A stretch of 45,628 nucleotides of DNA, taken from DATJZH01 sp035499215 (GTDB lineage Bacteria > Actinomycetota > Actinomycetes > Streptosporangiales > Streptosporangiaceae). Shown in pieces: positions 1 through 10,026 of this stretch; the stretch's first letter is position 1; each line of letters opens with the position of its first letter. Under the pieces are notes generated by a model that was given only the letters and a program-made list of their open reading frames with translations, had not been told where the DNA came from and made no database searches. The position numbers and the translations under genes were made by a program. The DNA is taken from contig DATJZH010000321.1 of the NCBI GenBank assembly GCA_035499215.1, positions 1 to 45,628 on the forward strand, read 5' to 3'.

Positions 1-1
1 A

Positions 2-665
2 TCGCGATCTTTACCGCGACCCGCGACGCACTCGCCGGAAACCCCTGGATACCGCCAGTCCCTGCCACCACCTGAACTGCATCCGAAACCCATCACACAA
101 TGCTACAAAGCGGTAACTCAGGTACCTGAATGTTTACCCCGAGGCGGCCCGAGCCGCGACAATCCGGCAACGGAAACCCGGCCGAACAAGAAAAAGCGCC
201 ACATTCCCACCTGGATCGCGTTAGCCTCAGCTGTCGCTGCCATCATCGCTGCCTTCATCTCAGGTCTGCAGGTGAACGTCGCGAGGCAGCAGAATGTCGC
301 GGCTGAGCAACAGCGGCTTTTGACGCTGACTGTCGACATCGCGCAGCAGTTCGCCCAATGGCAGAAGACCCTCGACCAAGCGGGAGGGACCCTGACCGGC
401 CCGGCAGAGATGACTGCTCTGTCCGCGGCGTCAGTTGCGATATATACGCGGGTGACTGCCGACGGCGAGGCCGCAGCAGTGCTCATTACCAACCTGGGTC
501 GCAACAGGGTGGCAGGCATCGAAGTACATCGAGGTTGCCAATGCGCTTGCTAACGGGGAGGACACAGCCCAGGCGATTCTGCTGCCAGGATGCGGCGACG
601 GCACCACCACACACGCCAGCGATGGTTGCGAACGCCCTGCGTTCGGAGGCAGGGCTCTGCTATAG
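2..665 (+). pseudogene. Frameshifted membrane-anchored protein remnant, cut by the left edge
   Basis: One frame is open from the left edge to a TAA at 551-553. It encodes a basic stretch (KKKRH) followed by a clear hydrophobic segment at about 206-268 (WIALASAVAAIIAAFISG), then a Gln/Ala-rich helix and a soluble part. At about 505-530 the protein-like sequence moves to another frame (SKYIEVANALANGEDTAQA) that continues to a TAG at 663-665. The composition on both sides looks coding, which suggests a single-base indel in one former gene. No good start codon lies in the visible part, so the true N-terminus may be outside the window; a GTG at 272 would remove the membrane segment. I do not recognise the family. 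The region is less GC-rich than the rest of the window. A sequencing error could also explain the break. Confidence 0.4.
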
Positions 666-676
666 CCTGGGATGAT

Positions 677-907
677 ATGTCACCGGTCACGATTACCAGG
701 ATCACCAGCAGCGCGCAGGAGCTGCGGGAGCGGACGCGGTCCCGGCAGAAGCTGGTGAGCCCGCGGATCAGCTGCAGTGATCAGGTCCGCGCGGTGCTGG
801 CCAAGCTCGGCGTCCCGGTGACACTTCATGTGGATCTTGTTTGTCACGATCACACGATCTTGAGGCGGCCGACCTGCACTCGCCAGGGCACGCCGGGCAT
901 TTCATGA
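677..907 (+). CDS. Small hypothetical ORF, doubtful
   Basis: A 76-aa frame starts at ATG 677 just after the remnant upstream. Its first half is charged and helix-like (SAQELRERTRSRQKLVSPR); the second half (CHDHTILRRPTCTR) looks random. No convincing ribosome binding site or recognised domain is present. An alternative frame across 850-941 also reads like protein but lacks a start. It may be a degraded piece of an older gene rather than an expressed protein. Confidence 0.2.
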   Translation: MSPVTITRITSSAQELRERTRSRQKLVSPRISCSDQVRAVLAKLGVPVTLHVDLVCHDHTILRRPTCTRQGTPGIS

Positions 908-1348
908 TCATCCACGCGCTGGATCAGGAACCCGGACTGTAGTGCCGGGTGGCCCTTCCTGGTGTATAGCACTCCGCCAGCGTCGGGCACCGATCCGCGC
1001 ACAATCCAGCAAAGTCGGCATGTCACTCACGAAATGCCGCAGGATGCAAAACGGTGAGTGCGGCAATCCATCTTGACCGTCACCACAGCGCGCCCCAATA
1101 ATGTCGTGAAACCCAGCAATGATGTTCGCGGCGCCGCTGAGCATGAAGGGTCACATTGAGCGGAGACCTGCGTGTACGGTGGGGTCATGACTGGGCGGGC
1201 GCAGGGAAGATCATGTCAGGTTTCGGGGGAACAATGGGTATTGAATGCTGCGCGACTATCCTGTGTCCGGTCCGGGAAATTAGTGGCGCAGGTGTCTATG
1301 AATACGGTCTTAGTCGCGTAGCGTGCTATTCCTGGCTGAGGTCGCGCT
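908..1348. other. Gene-poor, lower-GC spacer before the polyketide synthase
   Basis: No gene is supported here. Short frames on both strands (for example the minus strand 1144 to 908) lack the strong third-position G/C bias of real genes in this window. The reading frame of the downstream gene is closed by a TGA at 1337-1339, so the region cannot encode an N-terminal extension of it. It presumably holds the promoter of the polyketide synthase gene, but I see no confident -35/-10 pair. Confidence 0.5.
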
Positions 1349-4300
1349 GTGGCTGAGGCGACTGCGGCCACGCTTCCTGGCCAGCCCATCGCCGTCGTCG
1401 GCCTCGCCTGCCGGTTTCCCGACGCCGATGACCCGCCGACATTGCTCGAGACGATCCTGACCGGGCGCCGGGCATTCCGCCGCCTGCCACCCTGCCGTAT
1501 CGACCTGGCTGACTACTACAGCCCCGAGCCGGCCACTGCCGACGCAACTTATAGCACCAGGGCGGCACTGATCGAAGGCTGGCAATTCGATCGGGCAGCA
1601 TTCCGGATACCGGCTCCCGCCTATTACGCGGCCGACCCGGCGCACTGGCTGGCGCTCGAAACCGTGGCACGGGCCCTGGCCGGAGCGGGATTCCCTGGCG
1701 GCGCCGGCCTGAGCGGCGACCGCGTCGGCGTCATCATCGGCAACTCGATGGGCGGCGATACTTCCCGCGCGAACGCGATGCGGCTGCGCTGGCCTTACGT
1801 GCGGCGGGTCGTCGCCGAGGCGCTGCTTGCCGCCGGCGTCCCCGGCGAGCGAGCCGCGCAGGTAGTGCACCATGCCGCTGCGCGCTACCTGGCGCCGTTT
1901 CCCATGGTTGACGACGATACGCTGGCCGCCAGCATGCCGGGCAGCATCGCGTCCCGGATCTGCGGCCATTTCGGCTTCCGGGGCAACGCGCACGCGGTGG
2001 ATGGTGCCGGCGCGTCATCACTGCTGGCTGTCACCACAGCGTGCGCGGCTCTCACCGCAGGCGACCTGGACATAGCGCTCGCCGGCGGGGTCGACATCAG
2101 CCTCGATCCGCTCGAGCTGGTCGGCCTGGCCAAGACGGGCGCACTTGCCACCGGCGAGATGCGGGTCTACGACGAGAACCCTACCGGCTACCTGCCGGGC
2201 GAGGGCTGCGGCGTCGTCATCCTGATGCGCACTCCCGATGCGCGCGCTGCGGACCTGCCGGTCTATGCCGAGATCACTGGCTGGGGAATATCCACCACGG
2301 GGCAGGACCGGCAAGCGGCCGCCGATGCGGACGGACACCTGCTCGCGCTCCGCCGGGCCTATGAGCGGGCCGCAACCGATCCCGCTGACGTCCAGCTGAT
2401 CGAAGGTCACGGCAGCGGAACCGGCCCCGACGACGAGGCCGAGCTCACTGCGCTGTGCCAGCTGCGCGGGGGCGCCCGCGTGCCTGCGGCGCTTGGCTCG
2501 GTTAAGGCCAACATCGGCCATGCGAAGGCGGCGGCTGGGTCAGCTGGGTTGATCAAGACTGTTCTCGCGCTGGGCACTGGCATCGTCCCGCCCGCCACGG
2601 GGATCAGTGCGCCCCATCCGCTGCTGCGCGACGGCGGCGGTTCGCTCTTCCTGCCCCGCTCGGCACGGGAGTGGCCCGAGGGCACCAGGATTGCCGGCGT
2701 CAGCGCCATGGACCCAGGAGGCGTCAGCGTCCACCTGGTGCTGCGGAACGAGCCTGAACGCAGTTCCCGTCTGGACCGAATCGTCCGCTCGCTGCCACGT
2801 ATCCCGCACGCTGAATCCGGGCGCGCGGCCAGCCCGGCCGCCATGACTCCGCGCGCCGCGGACGGCCCGGCGCGGACTGCCGCCTACCTGCTGCATGCGC
2901 CGGACTCGGCCGCCCTCGCCGCAGTGCTGTCGCGGATAGCCGAGGTCGCTCCCTGGCTCTGCGACGCCGAGCTGCAGGACCTGGCCTGCCACCTCGCCCG
3001 GCAGACAACGGAGCAGGGACAGGCACGGGTGGCGATCGTCGCGAGCACGCAGGAGCAGCTGGCGCGCCTGGCCAGTGAGGCGCTGACGCTGCTGCCACAG
3101 CTCACCGCAGGCCTGCTGGCAGTTCGGCCGGGAATCTTTGCGGCCAACTGCGCCGACGGCCGGGTCACCCTGCTGCTGTCCGACGAATACCGGTCAGCCG
3201 CGGCTGGCGATGCGCAGCGGCACGATCCGGCAGCGATCCTTGGCTCGCTGGCCGCGCTGCACTGGCTGGATCGACTTGGCGTCCGCGCCACAGCCGCAGT
3301 GGGCAGCGGCCTCGGCTACCTAGCCGGCCTGGCCTGGGCCGGCTGCATCAGCGACACAGATGCAACCGCGCTCGGCGCCCTGCGCGCCGAGATCCTCTCC
3401 ACGGCCGGCCCGTCCGTTCCGGGCGCGGCTGATTCCCGCCCGGCCGATTCCGGTGCTGACGGCGCAGCGCGGCTGAGAGCGGCCGTTGAACAGCTGAAAC
3501 TCAGTCCGCCGAAACGCCGGCTGATCTCGGCCCGTACCGGCCGCGAACTGGCATCAGCACGCGAGATTCCCGACATGCTGTGCGCAGACCTGCTCGGCCC
3601 GCAGTTGCCCGGCCCTGCCCTCAGCGGGGCTGCCTCGGCCAGGCAGACACCGCGGGCGCAGGAGGCACTGCGGGCTGGCGCCGTCGGTGCCACCGTGCTG
3701 CTGGAGACCGGCCCTGGCCGGGCCCTCACCGCTGCCGCCTCCCGGCTCTGCCGGGCTCCCGCGGTAAGCCTGGCCGCCGGGCCGGACGACAACCGAGATG
3801 CGGCGCGAGCAGCCGCAGCACTGTTCGCCGCTGGCGCGCTCAGCCGGCCCGCGCCGCTTCTTGCCGGACGGACGGCCCGGCCCATCGACATCTGGCGCGA
3901 GCAGATCTTCATCACCAACCCCTGCCAGGCGGTCCCGCGCCTGCCAGTCGCGACGCTGCCAGCCGCGGCACAGCCTGTCGCGCCTGTCATCTCTGTGGGG
4001 GCACGGCCTGCCGCGGCACAGCCCGAAACTGGAGAGCCAGCCAGCACGCCGCGGGCCGGCCCGCCGCAGGCCAGCCCGCCGCAGGCAGAGCCGGCCGCAC
4101 TGCAAGGCGCGCAGCGCGGCGAGCCCGTTGAGGCGTCCCGAACCACGGAATCGACCGGCGCGGGCCAGGCGGGCGGCGTACGGGATGCAGTGACCCTCAC
4201 AGTGACCGGGCCCGGGACAACTGACATCGGTTTGCTGCCGGATCGGACTGGCCGACACGCCGGCGTTCGCGCTGCAGGGAAGGCTGCCCAGCCACCAGGT

Positions 4301-7300
4301 CCGGCCAGCCAGCCAGCCGGGAAGCTCCCGGCCACACCCGGCTGCGTGTCAGAACTGACCGACCCCATCCCGGCTGCGCTGTCCGGCCCTGTCGCCGGCC
4401 TCGCCGGCCTCGCCCCATGGGTGCGCTGCTTTGGCGAGGAACTTCGGGCGCCGCGCCTGCCGGTACAGCCTGGCCACGACGGGCCGTGGCGGGTACGGGC
4501 AGGCGGGAGTTTCCCGTTTCGCGTCGATATCAATGATCTTTTCGGCGATGATCCCGGGGCGGACCGGGTCCTGGCGATCATCGGCGACCCGGCGGACGCA
4601 GATTCCTGCGCCGCAGCCGTGCGAGCTGGCCGGGACGCGATCGGCAGCGGGCGGCTCGTCGCGATCACGCACGAGCCGGGGCTGACCGGTTTCTGGGCTG
4701 CCCTGCATGCCGAGCACCCGTCGCTGGGCATAACCGTGCTGCGCGTGCCGCCCAGCGCCGCAGGCCTGAGAGCCGCGCGCCAGTTCGCTGCCGCGGAACC
4801 TGGCGAATACCGCGAGCTGGTCATCGATTCGGCCGGGATCGCGCGGGAGCCGGTCATGGTGCCGGTCGAGGTTCAGGGCGGCGGCCCGTTCCCGCTCGGC
4901 GCCGACGATGTCGTTCTGCTGAGCCGCGGCGCGCGCGGGGCGGGGCTAATGCTCGCGCAGGTGCTCGCCTGCTGCGGTACGCCCGTCGCGGTGATCGGGC
5001 AGCCAGGCTTTGACGAAGACAGCCGGATCGTGACCGGGCTGGAGCAGCTCGCCGCGGCGGGTGCCAGGATCGCCTGCGAGGTTGTCGACGTCGCCGACCC
5101 GGCCAAGATGGACGCGGCTATGCTGCGGGTCGAGCAGCGGCTGGGACCCGTGACGGCCGTCGCGCTCGCAGTGGGTGCGAGCCTGCCAGGGCGGATAGCC
5201 GAGCTCACCGAGGCGGGCGTGCGCACCCGCGTGGCCACAGAGGCCCGCAGGCTGGGAAACCTGCTCAGCGCAATCCGGACCGACCGGCTCCGGCTGATCG
5301 TCACATTCGGATCCGTGGCCGGCCGGTACGGGCTGGACGGCACGGGCATGCTGGCCGTGACCAGCGGATCACTGGCCCAGCGGGCCGCACGAGTGGCCGA
5401 CGGCATTTCCGGCTGCCGGGCACTGCACGTGGACCTGCCACCATGGTCCGGCGCGGGCCGGGCAGATCAGGCGGGCCGGGCGGATCGGGCAGGCCGGGGT
5501 GAGCGGACCGGCCAGTCCGGGGCCGATCCGATCGGAGTCGACGATGCCTCCAGGATGCTGCTGAAGATACTGGCGGAGCCCGGGCTGCCCGGCCGGCTGG
5601 CTGTGCATGGCAGGGCGGGCATTCCGGCCCCCGCGGCCATCGGCGCGGCCGCGCTCCCGTCGCCGGGCGCGGGCAGGTTCGCTGATGTCACCCTGGTGCA
5701 CTATCCGGGTGTCGAGCTGATCTGCGAGACACAGCTGTCGCTGCGGACTGACCCCTACCTGGCTGACTATCGCGTGGACGGGATGCCGGTGCTGCCGCCG
5801 GTGATGGCTCTGGAGGCAATGGCCGAGGTCGCCCGCGCATTGGCCGGCCGGCCATTGCGGCGCGCCACCGCAGTATCAATGGATGCCCCGATCGTGATCC
5901 CGGCGGCCGCGCAGGCCGGTCAGGCGCTAGTCCGCATCTGTGCGCAACGTGACGCCGACACGATCCAGGTCGTACTCCGCTGCGCCGAGAGCGGCTTCGG
6001 CGTCGAGCACTACCGGGCCGCGTTCGGCTGCGGCGAGGATGTGGCTCGCGAGCCCCAGACGGCTCCGGAGCAGTCGGCTGCCAGCGACGCCGGCGCCGTC
6101 GACGGCGCAGAGCTCTACGGGCCGATGTGCTTCGCGTCGGGCCGGTTCCGGCGAATCGCGATCCTGCCGGAAGTCACATCACGATCGTGCCGCGCCCAGG
6201 CCCGCGGCGATGACGACCAGCCGTGGTTCAGCACCGCCAGCGAGAAGGACACCAGCCTGGTCCTGGGCAGCCCCGGTCTGGCCGACGCCACGCTGCACCT
6301 GTTGCAGGCATGCGTCCCGCACCGCAGGCTGCTGCCAGCTGGTTGCGAATCGGTGACGTTCAGCGGCCGGGCCGCCCAGGGGGCCGTGCAGATCCGCGCG
6401 GTCCCTGCCGAGGCAGGCGACCAGCGCGACCCGGCGCAGCGGCACCCCGGCGGCGCTGGTACTGCCTTCGGCATAACCGGCCAACGGCCGGCGGCGCAGG
6501 CGCCGTGGAATGCCGCCGCCGCGATACCGCAGCAGGCGACCAGCCCCGAGCGGGCTGGCGAGGCTGACCGGGGCCGGCCGGACGACCAGCCCGGGCCCGC
6601 CCACCCGGCCGACTCAGCAGCCGTCGCTGGACCTGCTGACAGCGTCCTTGACCAGGCGTGGGACATCGAGGCCATCGACGCCGCCGGCTGGCCCCTGGTC
6701 ATCTGGCGCGGGGTTCGGATGCGGGACGCGGGGCCGTTGCCCCGCGACGGTGCCTGGCCGCCAGCACTGCTGTCGATCTATCTGGAACGAGTGTCTGCCG
6801 AGCTCGGACTGGGCCCTGACCTGCAGGTGGAGGTGGCCGGCGGCCAGCCGGGAGCCGAGAGCGCGCCGCAGGCCGCGGGCGGCCCGCAGACCGCAGGCGG
6901 CCCGCAGGCCGTGGGGACAGGGCGGCTGGCCGGACTGACGCTGCGGGTCCGCGCAGCGGGTGCGGCTGCCTGCGGCTGGTCGGCCACCGGGTCAGGCCAG
7001 GTGCCGAGACAGCAGGTGGGTCGCGCGCAGGCGGAGGCGCGAGCGCAGATGTTCAGCCGGTTCCTTGGCGAGCCGCGCGACACGGTCAGTGCGCGGCTGC
7101 AGGCCATCACCGCGTGCCTGTCCATGTCCGGCGCACCTGCGGCCTGCCCGATCGTCGTCCGCGACATCGCCGAGGACGGCTGGGTTCTGCTGAGCGTGGC
7201 CGGCGCGGACATGGTCTGCACCGTGGTGGAGATCAGCGGGGTGTCGGGACCGGTCGCGGTTGCCCTGATGACCGGGACGCCGCGGTGGGAGCCGCGCACC

Positions 7301-7360
7301 TCCCGCGAGTCAGCGCAGCCGGGCGGGCAGCGCCCGCGCCAGGCCAGCGCCCGATCCTGA
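1349..7360 (+). CDS. Enediyne-type iterative PKS homologue with all visible catalytic sites lost
   Basis: A 2003-aa protein, the usual length of enediyne PKSE enzymes, with the same domain order. KS is at about 12-460 and carries PKSE landmarks (SRANAMRLRWPYVRRVV; GEMRVYDENPTGYLPGEGCG). An AT-like region (about 560-870), KR (about 1185-1420), DH (about 1435-1680) and a PPTase-like tail (about 1760-1985) follow. The catalytic positions are substituted. KS Cys is Gly221 (VDGAGASS), although His354, Lys386 and His391 remain. The AT GHSLG motif is GSGLG (Ser to Gly654). KR Tyr is Leu1335 and Asn is Ser1339, with Ser1322 kept. DH His is Tyr1474 (LADYRVDG). PPTase Glu/Lys are Ala1922/Met1926. No DSL phosphopantetheine site exists; residues about 870-1030 are Pro/Ala/Gln-rich. 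GTG 1349 follows an in-frame TGA and a GAGG. The gene stands alone, with no biosynthetic partners visible. It is probably a non-catalytic scaffold or pseudoenzyme, or a decaying gene with an intact frame. Confidence 0.85.
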   Translation: MAEATAATLPGQPIAVVGLACRFPDADDPPTLLETILTGRRAFRRLPPCRIDLADYYSPEPATADATYSTRAALIEGWQFDRAAFRIPAPAYYAADPAHWLALETVARALAGAGFPGGAGLSGDRVGVIIGNSMGGDTSRANAMRLRWPYVRRVVAEALLAAGVPGERAAQVVHHAAARYLAPFPMVDDDTLAASMPGSIASRICGHFGFRGNAHAVDGAGASSLLAVTTACAALTAGDLDIALAGGVDISLDPLELVGLAKTGALATGEMRVYDENPTGYLPGEGCGVVILMRTPDARAADLPVYAEITGWGISTTGQDRQAAADADGHLLALRRAYERAATDPADVQLIEGHGSGTGPDDEAELTALCQLRGGARVPAALGSVKANIGHAKAAAGSAGLIKTVLALGTGIVPPATGISAPHPLLRDGGGSLFLPRSAREWPEGTRIAGVSAMDPGGVSVHLVLRNEPERSSRLDRIVRSLPRIPHAESGRAASPAAMTPRAADGPARTAAYLLHAPDSAALAAVLSRIAEVAPWLCDAELQDLACHLARQTTEQGQARVAIVASTQEQLARLASEALTLLPQLTAGLLAVRPGIFAANCADGRVTLLLSDEYRSAAAGDAQRHDPAAILGSLAALHWLDRLGVRATAAVGSGLGYLAGLAWAGCISDTDATALGALRAEILSTAGPSVPGAADSRPADSGADGAARLRAAVEQLKLSPPKRRLISARTGRELASAREIPDMLCADLLGPQLPGPALSGAASARQTPRAQEALRAGAVGATVLLETGPGRALTAAASRLCRAPAVSLAAGPDDNRDAARAAAALFAAGALSRPAPLLAGRTARPIDIWREQIFITNPCQAVPRLPVATLPAAAQPVAPVISVGARPAAAQPETGEPASTPRAGPPQASPPQAEPAALQGAQRGEPVEASRTTESTGAGQAGGVRDAVTLTVTGPGTTDIGLLPDRTGRHAGVRAAGKAAQPPGPASQPAGKLPATPGCVSELTDPIPAALSGPVAGLAGLAPWVRCFGEELRAPRLPVQPGHDGPWRVRAGGSFPFRVDINDLFGDDPGADRVLAIIGDPADADSCAAAVRAGRDAIGSGRLVAITHEPGLTGFWAALHAEHPSLGITVLRVPPSAAGLRAARQFAAAEPGEYRELVIDSAGIAREPVMVPVEVQGGGPFPLGADDVVLLSRGARGAGLMLAQVLACCGTPVAVIGQPGFDEDSRIVTGLEQLAAAGARIACEVVDVADPAKMDAAMLRVEQRLGPVTAVALAVGASLPGRIAELTEAGVRTRVATEARRLGNLLSAIRTDRLRLIVTFGSVAGRYGLDGTGMLAVTSGSLAQRAARVADGISGCRALHVDLPPWSGAGRADQAGRADRAGRGERTGQSGADPIGVDDASRMLLKILAEPGLPGRLAVHGRAGIPAPAAIGAAALPSPGAGRFADVTLVHYPGVELICETQLSLRTDPYLADYRVDGMPVLPPVMALEAMAEVARALAGRPLRRATAVSMDAPIVIPAAAQAGQALVRICAQRDADTIQVVLRCAESGFGVEHYRAAFGCGEDVAREPQTAPEQSAASDAGAVDGAELYGPMCFASGRFRRIAILPEVTSRSCRAQARGDDDQPWFSTASEKDTSLVLGSPGLADATLHLLQACVPHRRLLPAGCESVTFSGRAAQGAVQIRAVPAEAGDQRDPAQRHPGGAGTAFGITGQRPAAQAPWNAAAAIPQQATSPERAGEADRGRPDDQPGPAHPADSAAVAGPADSVLDQAWDIEAIDAAGWPLVIWRGVRMRDAGPLPRDGAWPPALLSIYLERVSAELGLGPDLQVEVAGGQPGAESAPQAAGGPQTAGGPQAVGTGRLAGLTLRVRAAGAAACGWSATGSGQVPRQQVGRAQAEARAQMFSRFLGEPRDTVSARLQAITACLSMSGAPAACPIVVRDIAEDGWVLLSVAGADMVCTVVEISGVSGPVAVALMTGTPRWEPRTSRESAQPGGQRPRQASARS

Positions 7361-7827
7361 CCGGCCGCGCGCTTCCGCGGCCGCCGTGCTCTGCCGCAAT
7401 GGGAGCACACAACACCCCCCCCAGCCCGGAGGCGGTCAGTGACTTCGCCCCGCCCCGCACGCAGGCGACCTTGATCTGGCGCAGACCGAGTTCTGGCCAC
7501 GGCATGCCACTTCGTCGCGCAGGTCTTTCGGCATCACCCGCTGCTTACCTTCCTCGCCGCTCATCCCAATCTGGTAACGCGCTGTCATCATTGCAGCGCA
7601 CCGTGTATAACTAGAAACCCGCGCAGCGCCCGGGAACCGGCAGGCCGGGCCCGGGAAAGCGACGCGAGGCTGCGGGGAACCGTTCGTCGCGGAGGGGGAC
7701 CCTCGTCAGGGGCCGGACGGCATTCCAGCGGGAGCGCCCGGTCGCGTGACGCCCGGCCTGATGGCACCGGGCCGTGTCGCGCGAGGCACGAGGATCGCGG
7801 CGAGCGGCAGGGGGATCTGCGCTCTGT
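7361..7827. other. Intergenic stretch with a possible IS3-type transposase scrap
   Basis: No intact gene is seen. On the minus strand, from ATG 7534 leftward, the peptide begins MPKDLRDEVA, which resembles the start of IS3-family OrfA proteins (helix-turn-helix transposase subunits). Pieces resembling the following part (VARTR, LRQIK) occur in shifted frames, and the frame ends at 7436. This would be a degraded insertion-sequence relic of about 100 bp. The match is short and from memory, so it is weak. Confidence 0.2.
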
Positions 7828-7859
7828 GGACGGCGCCACCCGGGGGCGTGGCGCCGTCC
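7828..7859. terminator. Hairpin between convergent genes, probable bidirectional terminator
   Basis: A perfect 12-bp inverted repeat (GGACGGCGCCAC and its complement) encloses an 8-nt loop at 7840-7847. It lies between the end of the rightward PKS gene and the end of the leftward carbinolamine dehydratase gene, the position expected of a shared terminator. There is no T-run, which is common for actinobacterial terminators. Confidence 0.55.
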
Positions 7860-7912
7860 GCAGGCGGGAACAATCCCTGCCAAGACCGGCACAGTGACCG
7901 CATGTCAGGACC

Positions 7913-8191
7913 TCATGCCAGCTTGCTGATCTGCTGCGCCAGGGCGAAGTCAGCCGCCGTCAGACCTCCGGCCGAATGGGTAGACAGGGTCAGCGTCACC
8001 TTGTTCCACTGGACCAGGATGTCCGGGTGGTGGTTCGCGGCCTCGGCCAGGTAGGCCACCGCCCCGACATACAGCAGGGCGTCGCGGAAGTCGCCGCGGG
8101 CCGACGTCAGGCTGACGCTGCTCCCGGTACGCTCCCAGCCGGGCAGGGTGCCGAGCCTCGCGGTGATCTCGTCGTCAGATAGCAGTTCCAT
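7913..8191 (-). CDS. 4a-hydroxytetrahydrobiopterin dehydratase (pterin-4a-carbinolamine dehydratase)
   Basis: This 92-aa protein dehydrates 4a-hydroxy-tetrahydropterin to the quinonoid dihydropterin during cofactor recycling, or acts on related pterin/molybdopterin chemistry in bacteria lacking aromatic hydroxylases. The family signature is complete: NHHP at 53-56 and a later THSAGGLT segment, giving the catalytic His residues 54, 55 and 72. Start ATG 8191 (MELLSDDEI) is chosen because the family begins at this point and a GGGGGC stretch precedes it. A longer frame to 8278 would add 29 unconserved residues. It is transcribed divergently from gcvT with about 108 bp between them. Confidence 0.88.
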   Translation of the reverse strand: MELLSDDEITARLGTLPGWERTGSSVSLTSARGDFRDALLYVGAVAYLAEAANHHPDILVQWNKVTLTLSTHSAGGLTAADFALAQQISKLA

Positions 8192-8299
8192 GCCCCCATC
8201 ATTCCGCAACGGTGGCCGGGCCGAGCCAGGCCGCGGACTGAAACGCCCCCCGGTAGGCTGAGCCAGGTTCAGCGCCATTTCTCAGTCCGGAGTTCACCA

Positions 8300-9433
<1,134 letters not shown>

Positions 9434-9492
9434 AGCAGGTCCCCGCGCAGCACATCTGGCAGTACCGATATCTGGCACAGGAGAGGGCTACC

Positions 9493-9879
9493 ATGACCGT
9501 TCCGGACGAGCTGCACTACACCCACGAGCACGAGTGGGTGGCCGTCAGCGATTCCATCGCAACTGTCGGCATCACCGATCATGCCCAGAACGCGCTGGGC
9601 GATGTGGTCTACGTCTCGCTGCCGCCGCCGGGCGGCAAGGTCACGGCCGGCGAGCCGTGCGGCGAGGTCGAGTCGACCAAGTCGGTCAGCGACATCTACT
9701 CCCCCGTCGACGGCGAAGTGACCGAGGTCAACGGCGAGATTGACGATGACCCTGGCCTGGTGAACTCCGACCCGTACGGGGCCGGCTGGCTGTTCAAGGT
9801 CAGGGTGGCGGCCGACGAGGACCCGCCTGGCCTCCTCACGGCCGTCGAGTACACGGCCCTGATCAGAGAGGACGAGTGA
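9493..9879 (+). CDS. gcvH: Glycine cleavage system H protein
   Basis: This 128-aa lipoyl carrier shuttles the aminomethyl intermediate between P, T and L proteins. The lipoylation site is Lys63 in EVESTKSVSDIY, followed by SPVDGEVTEVN, both canonical. The N-terminal HYTHEHEWV and the DPYGAGWLFKV segment match the family, and the length is normal. ATG 9493 has a good ribosome binding site (GGAGAGG, 7 nt spacing). It lies directly downstream of gcvT and is almost certainly in the same transcription unit. Confidence 0.97.
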   Translation: MTVPDELHYTHEHEWVAVSDSIATVGITDHAQNALGDVVYVSLPPPGGKVTAGEPCGEVESTKSVSDIYSPVDGEVTEVNGEIDDDPGLVNSDPYGAGWLFKVRVAADEDPPGLLTAVEYTALIREDE

Positions 9880-9978
9880 GCCCGGCGGCCACCGCGTGAC
9901 CTGGAGCGGCCGGAGTAACGTGGAGCGGCCGCGGCTGGCCGGATTTCGCCGGATTTCGCCCGGCAGCGGCCACGCGGA

Positions 9979-10026
9979 GCCGACTGCTTCTTCCGCCGAC
10001 TGCTTCTTCCGCCGACTACTTCTTCC
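9979..10026. repeat. Three tandem copies of a 16-bp unit
   Basis: The unit GCCGACTGCTTCTTCC is present at 9979-9994 and 9995-10010, and with one change (G to A) at 10011-10026. The third copy contains the stop codon and last Lys codons of the leftward DUF3618 gene, so the array looks like a local duplication of that gene's 3' end into the spacer after gcvH. The unit is not a multiple of three. Confidence 0.85.

Noticed and set aside
3316..4857. A 513-aa minus-strand frame opposite the PKS
   Set aside because: Ser/Ala/Arg-rich with no recognisable fold, and fully antisense to the PKS, whose conserved domains establish the coding strand.
8192..8299. Glycine riboswitch ahead of gcvT
   Set aside because: The gap is only about 108 bp and shared with a divergent gene. 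No tandem glycine-aptamer features are visible.
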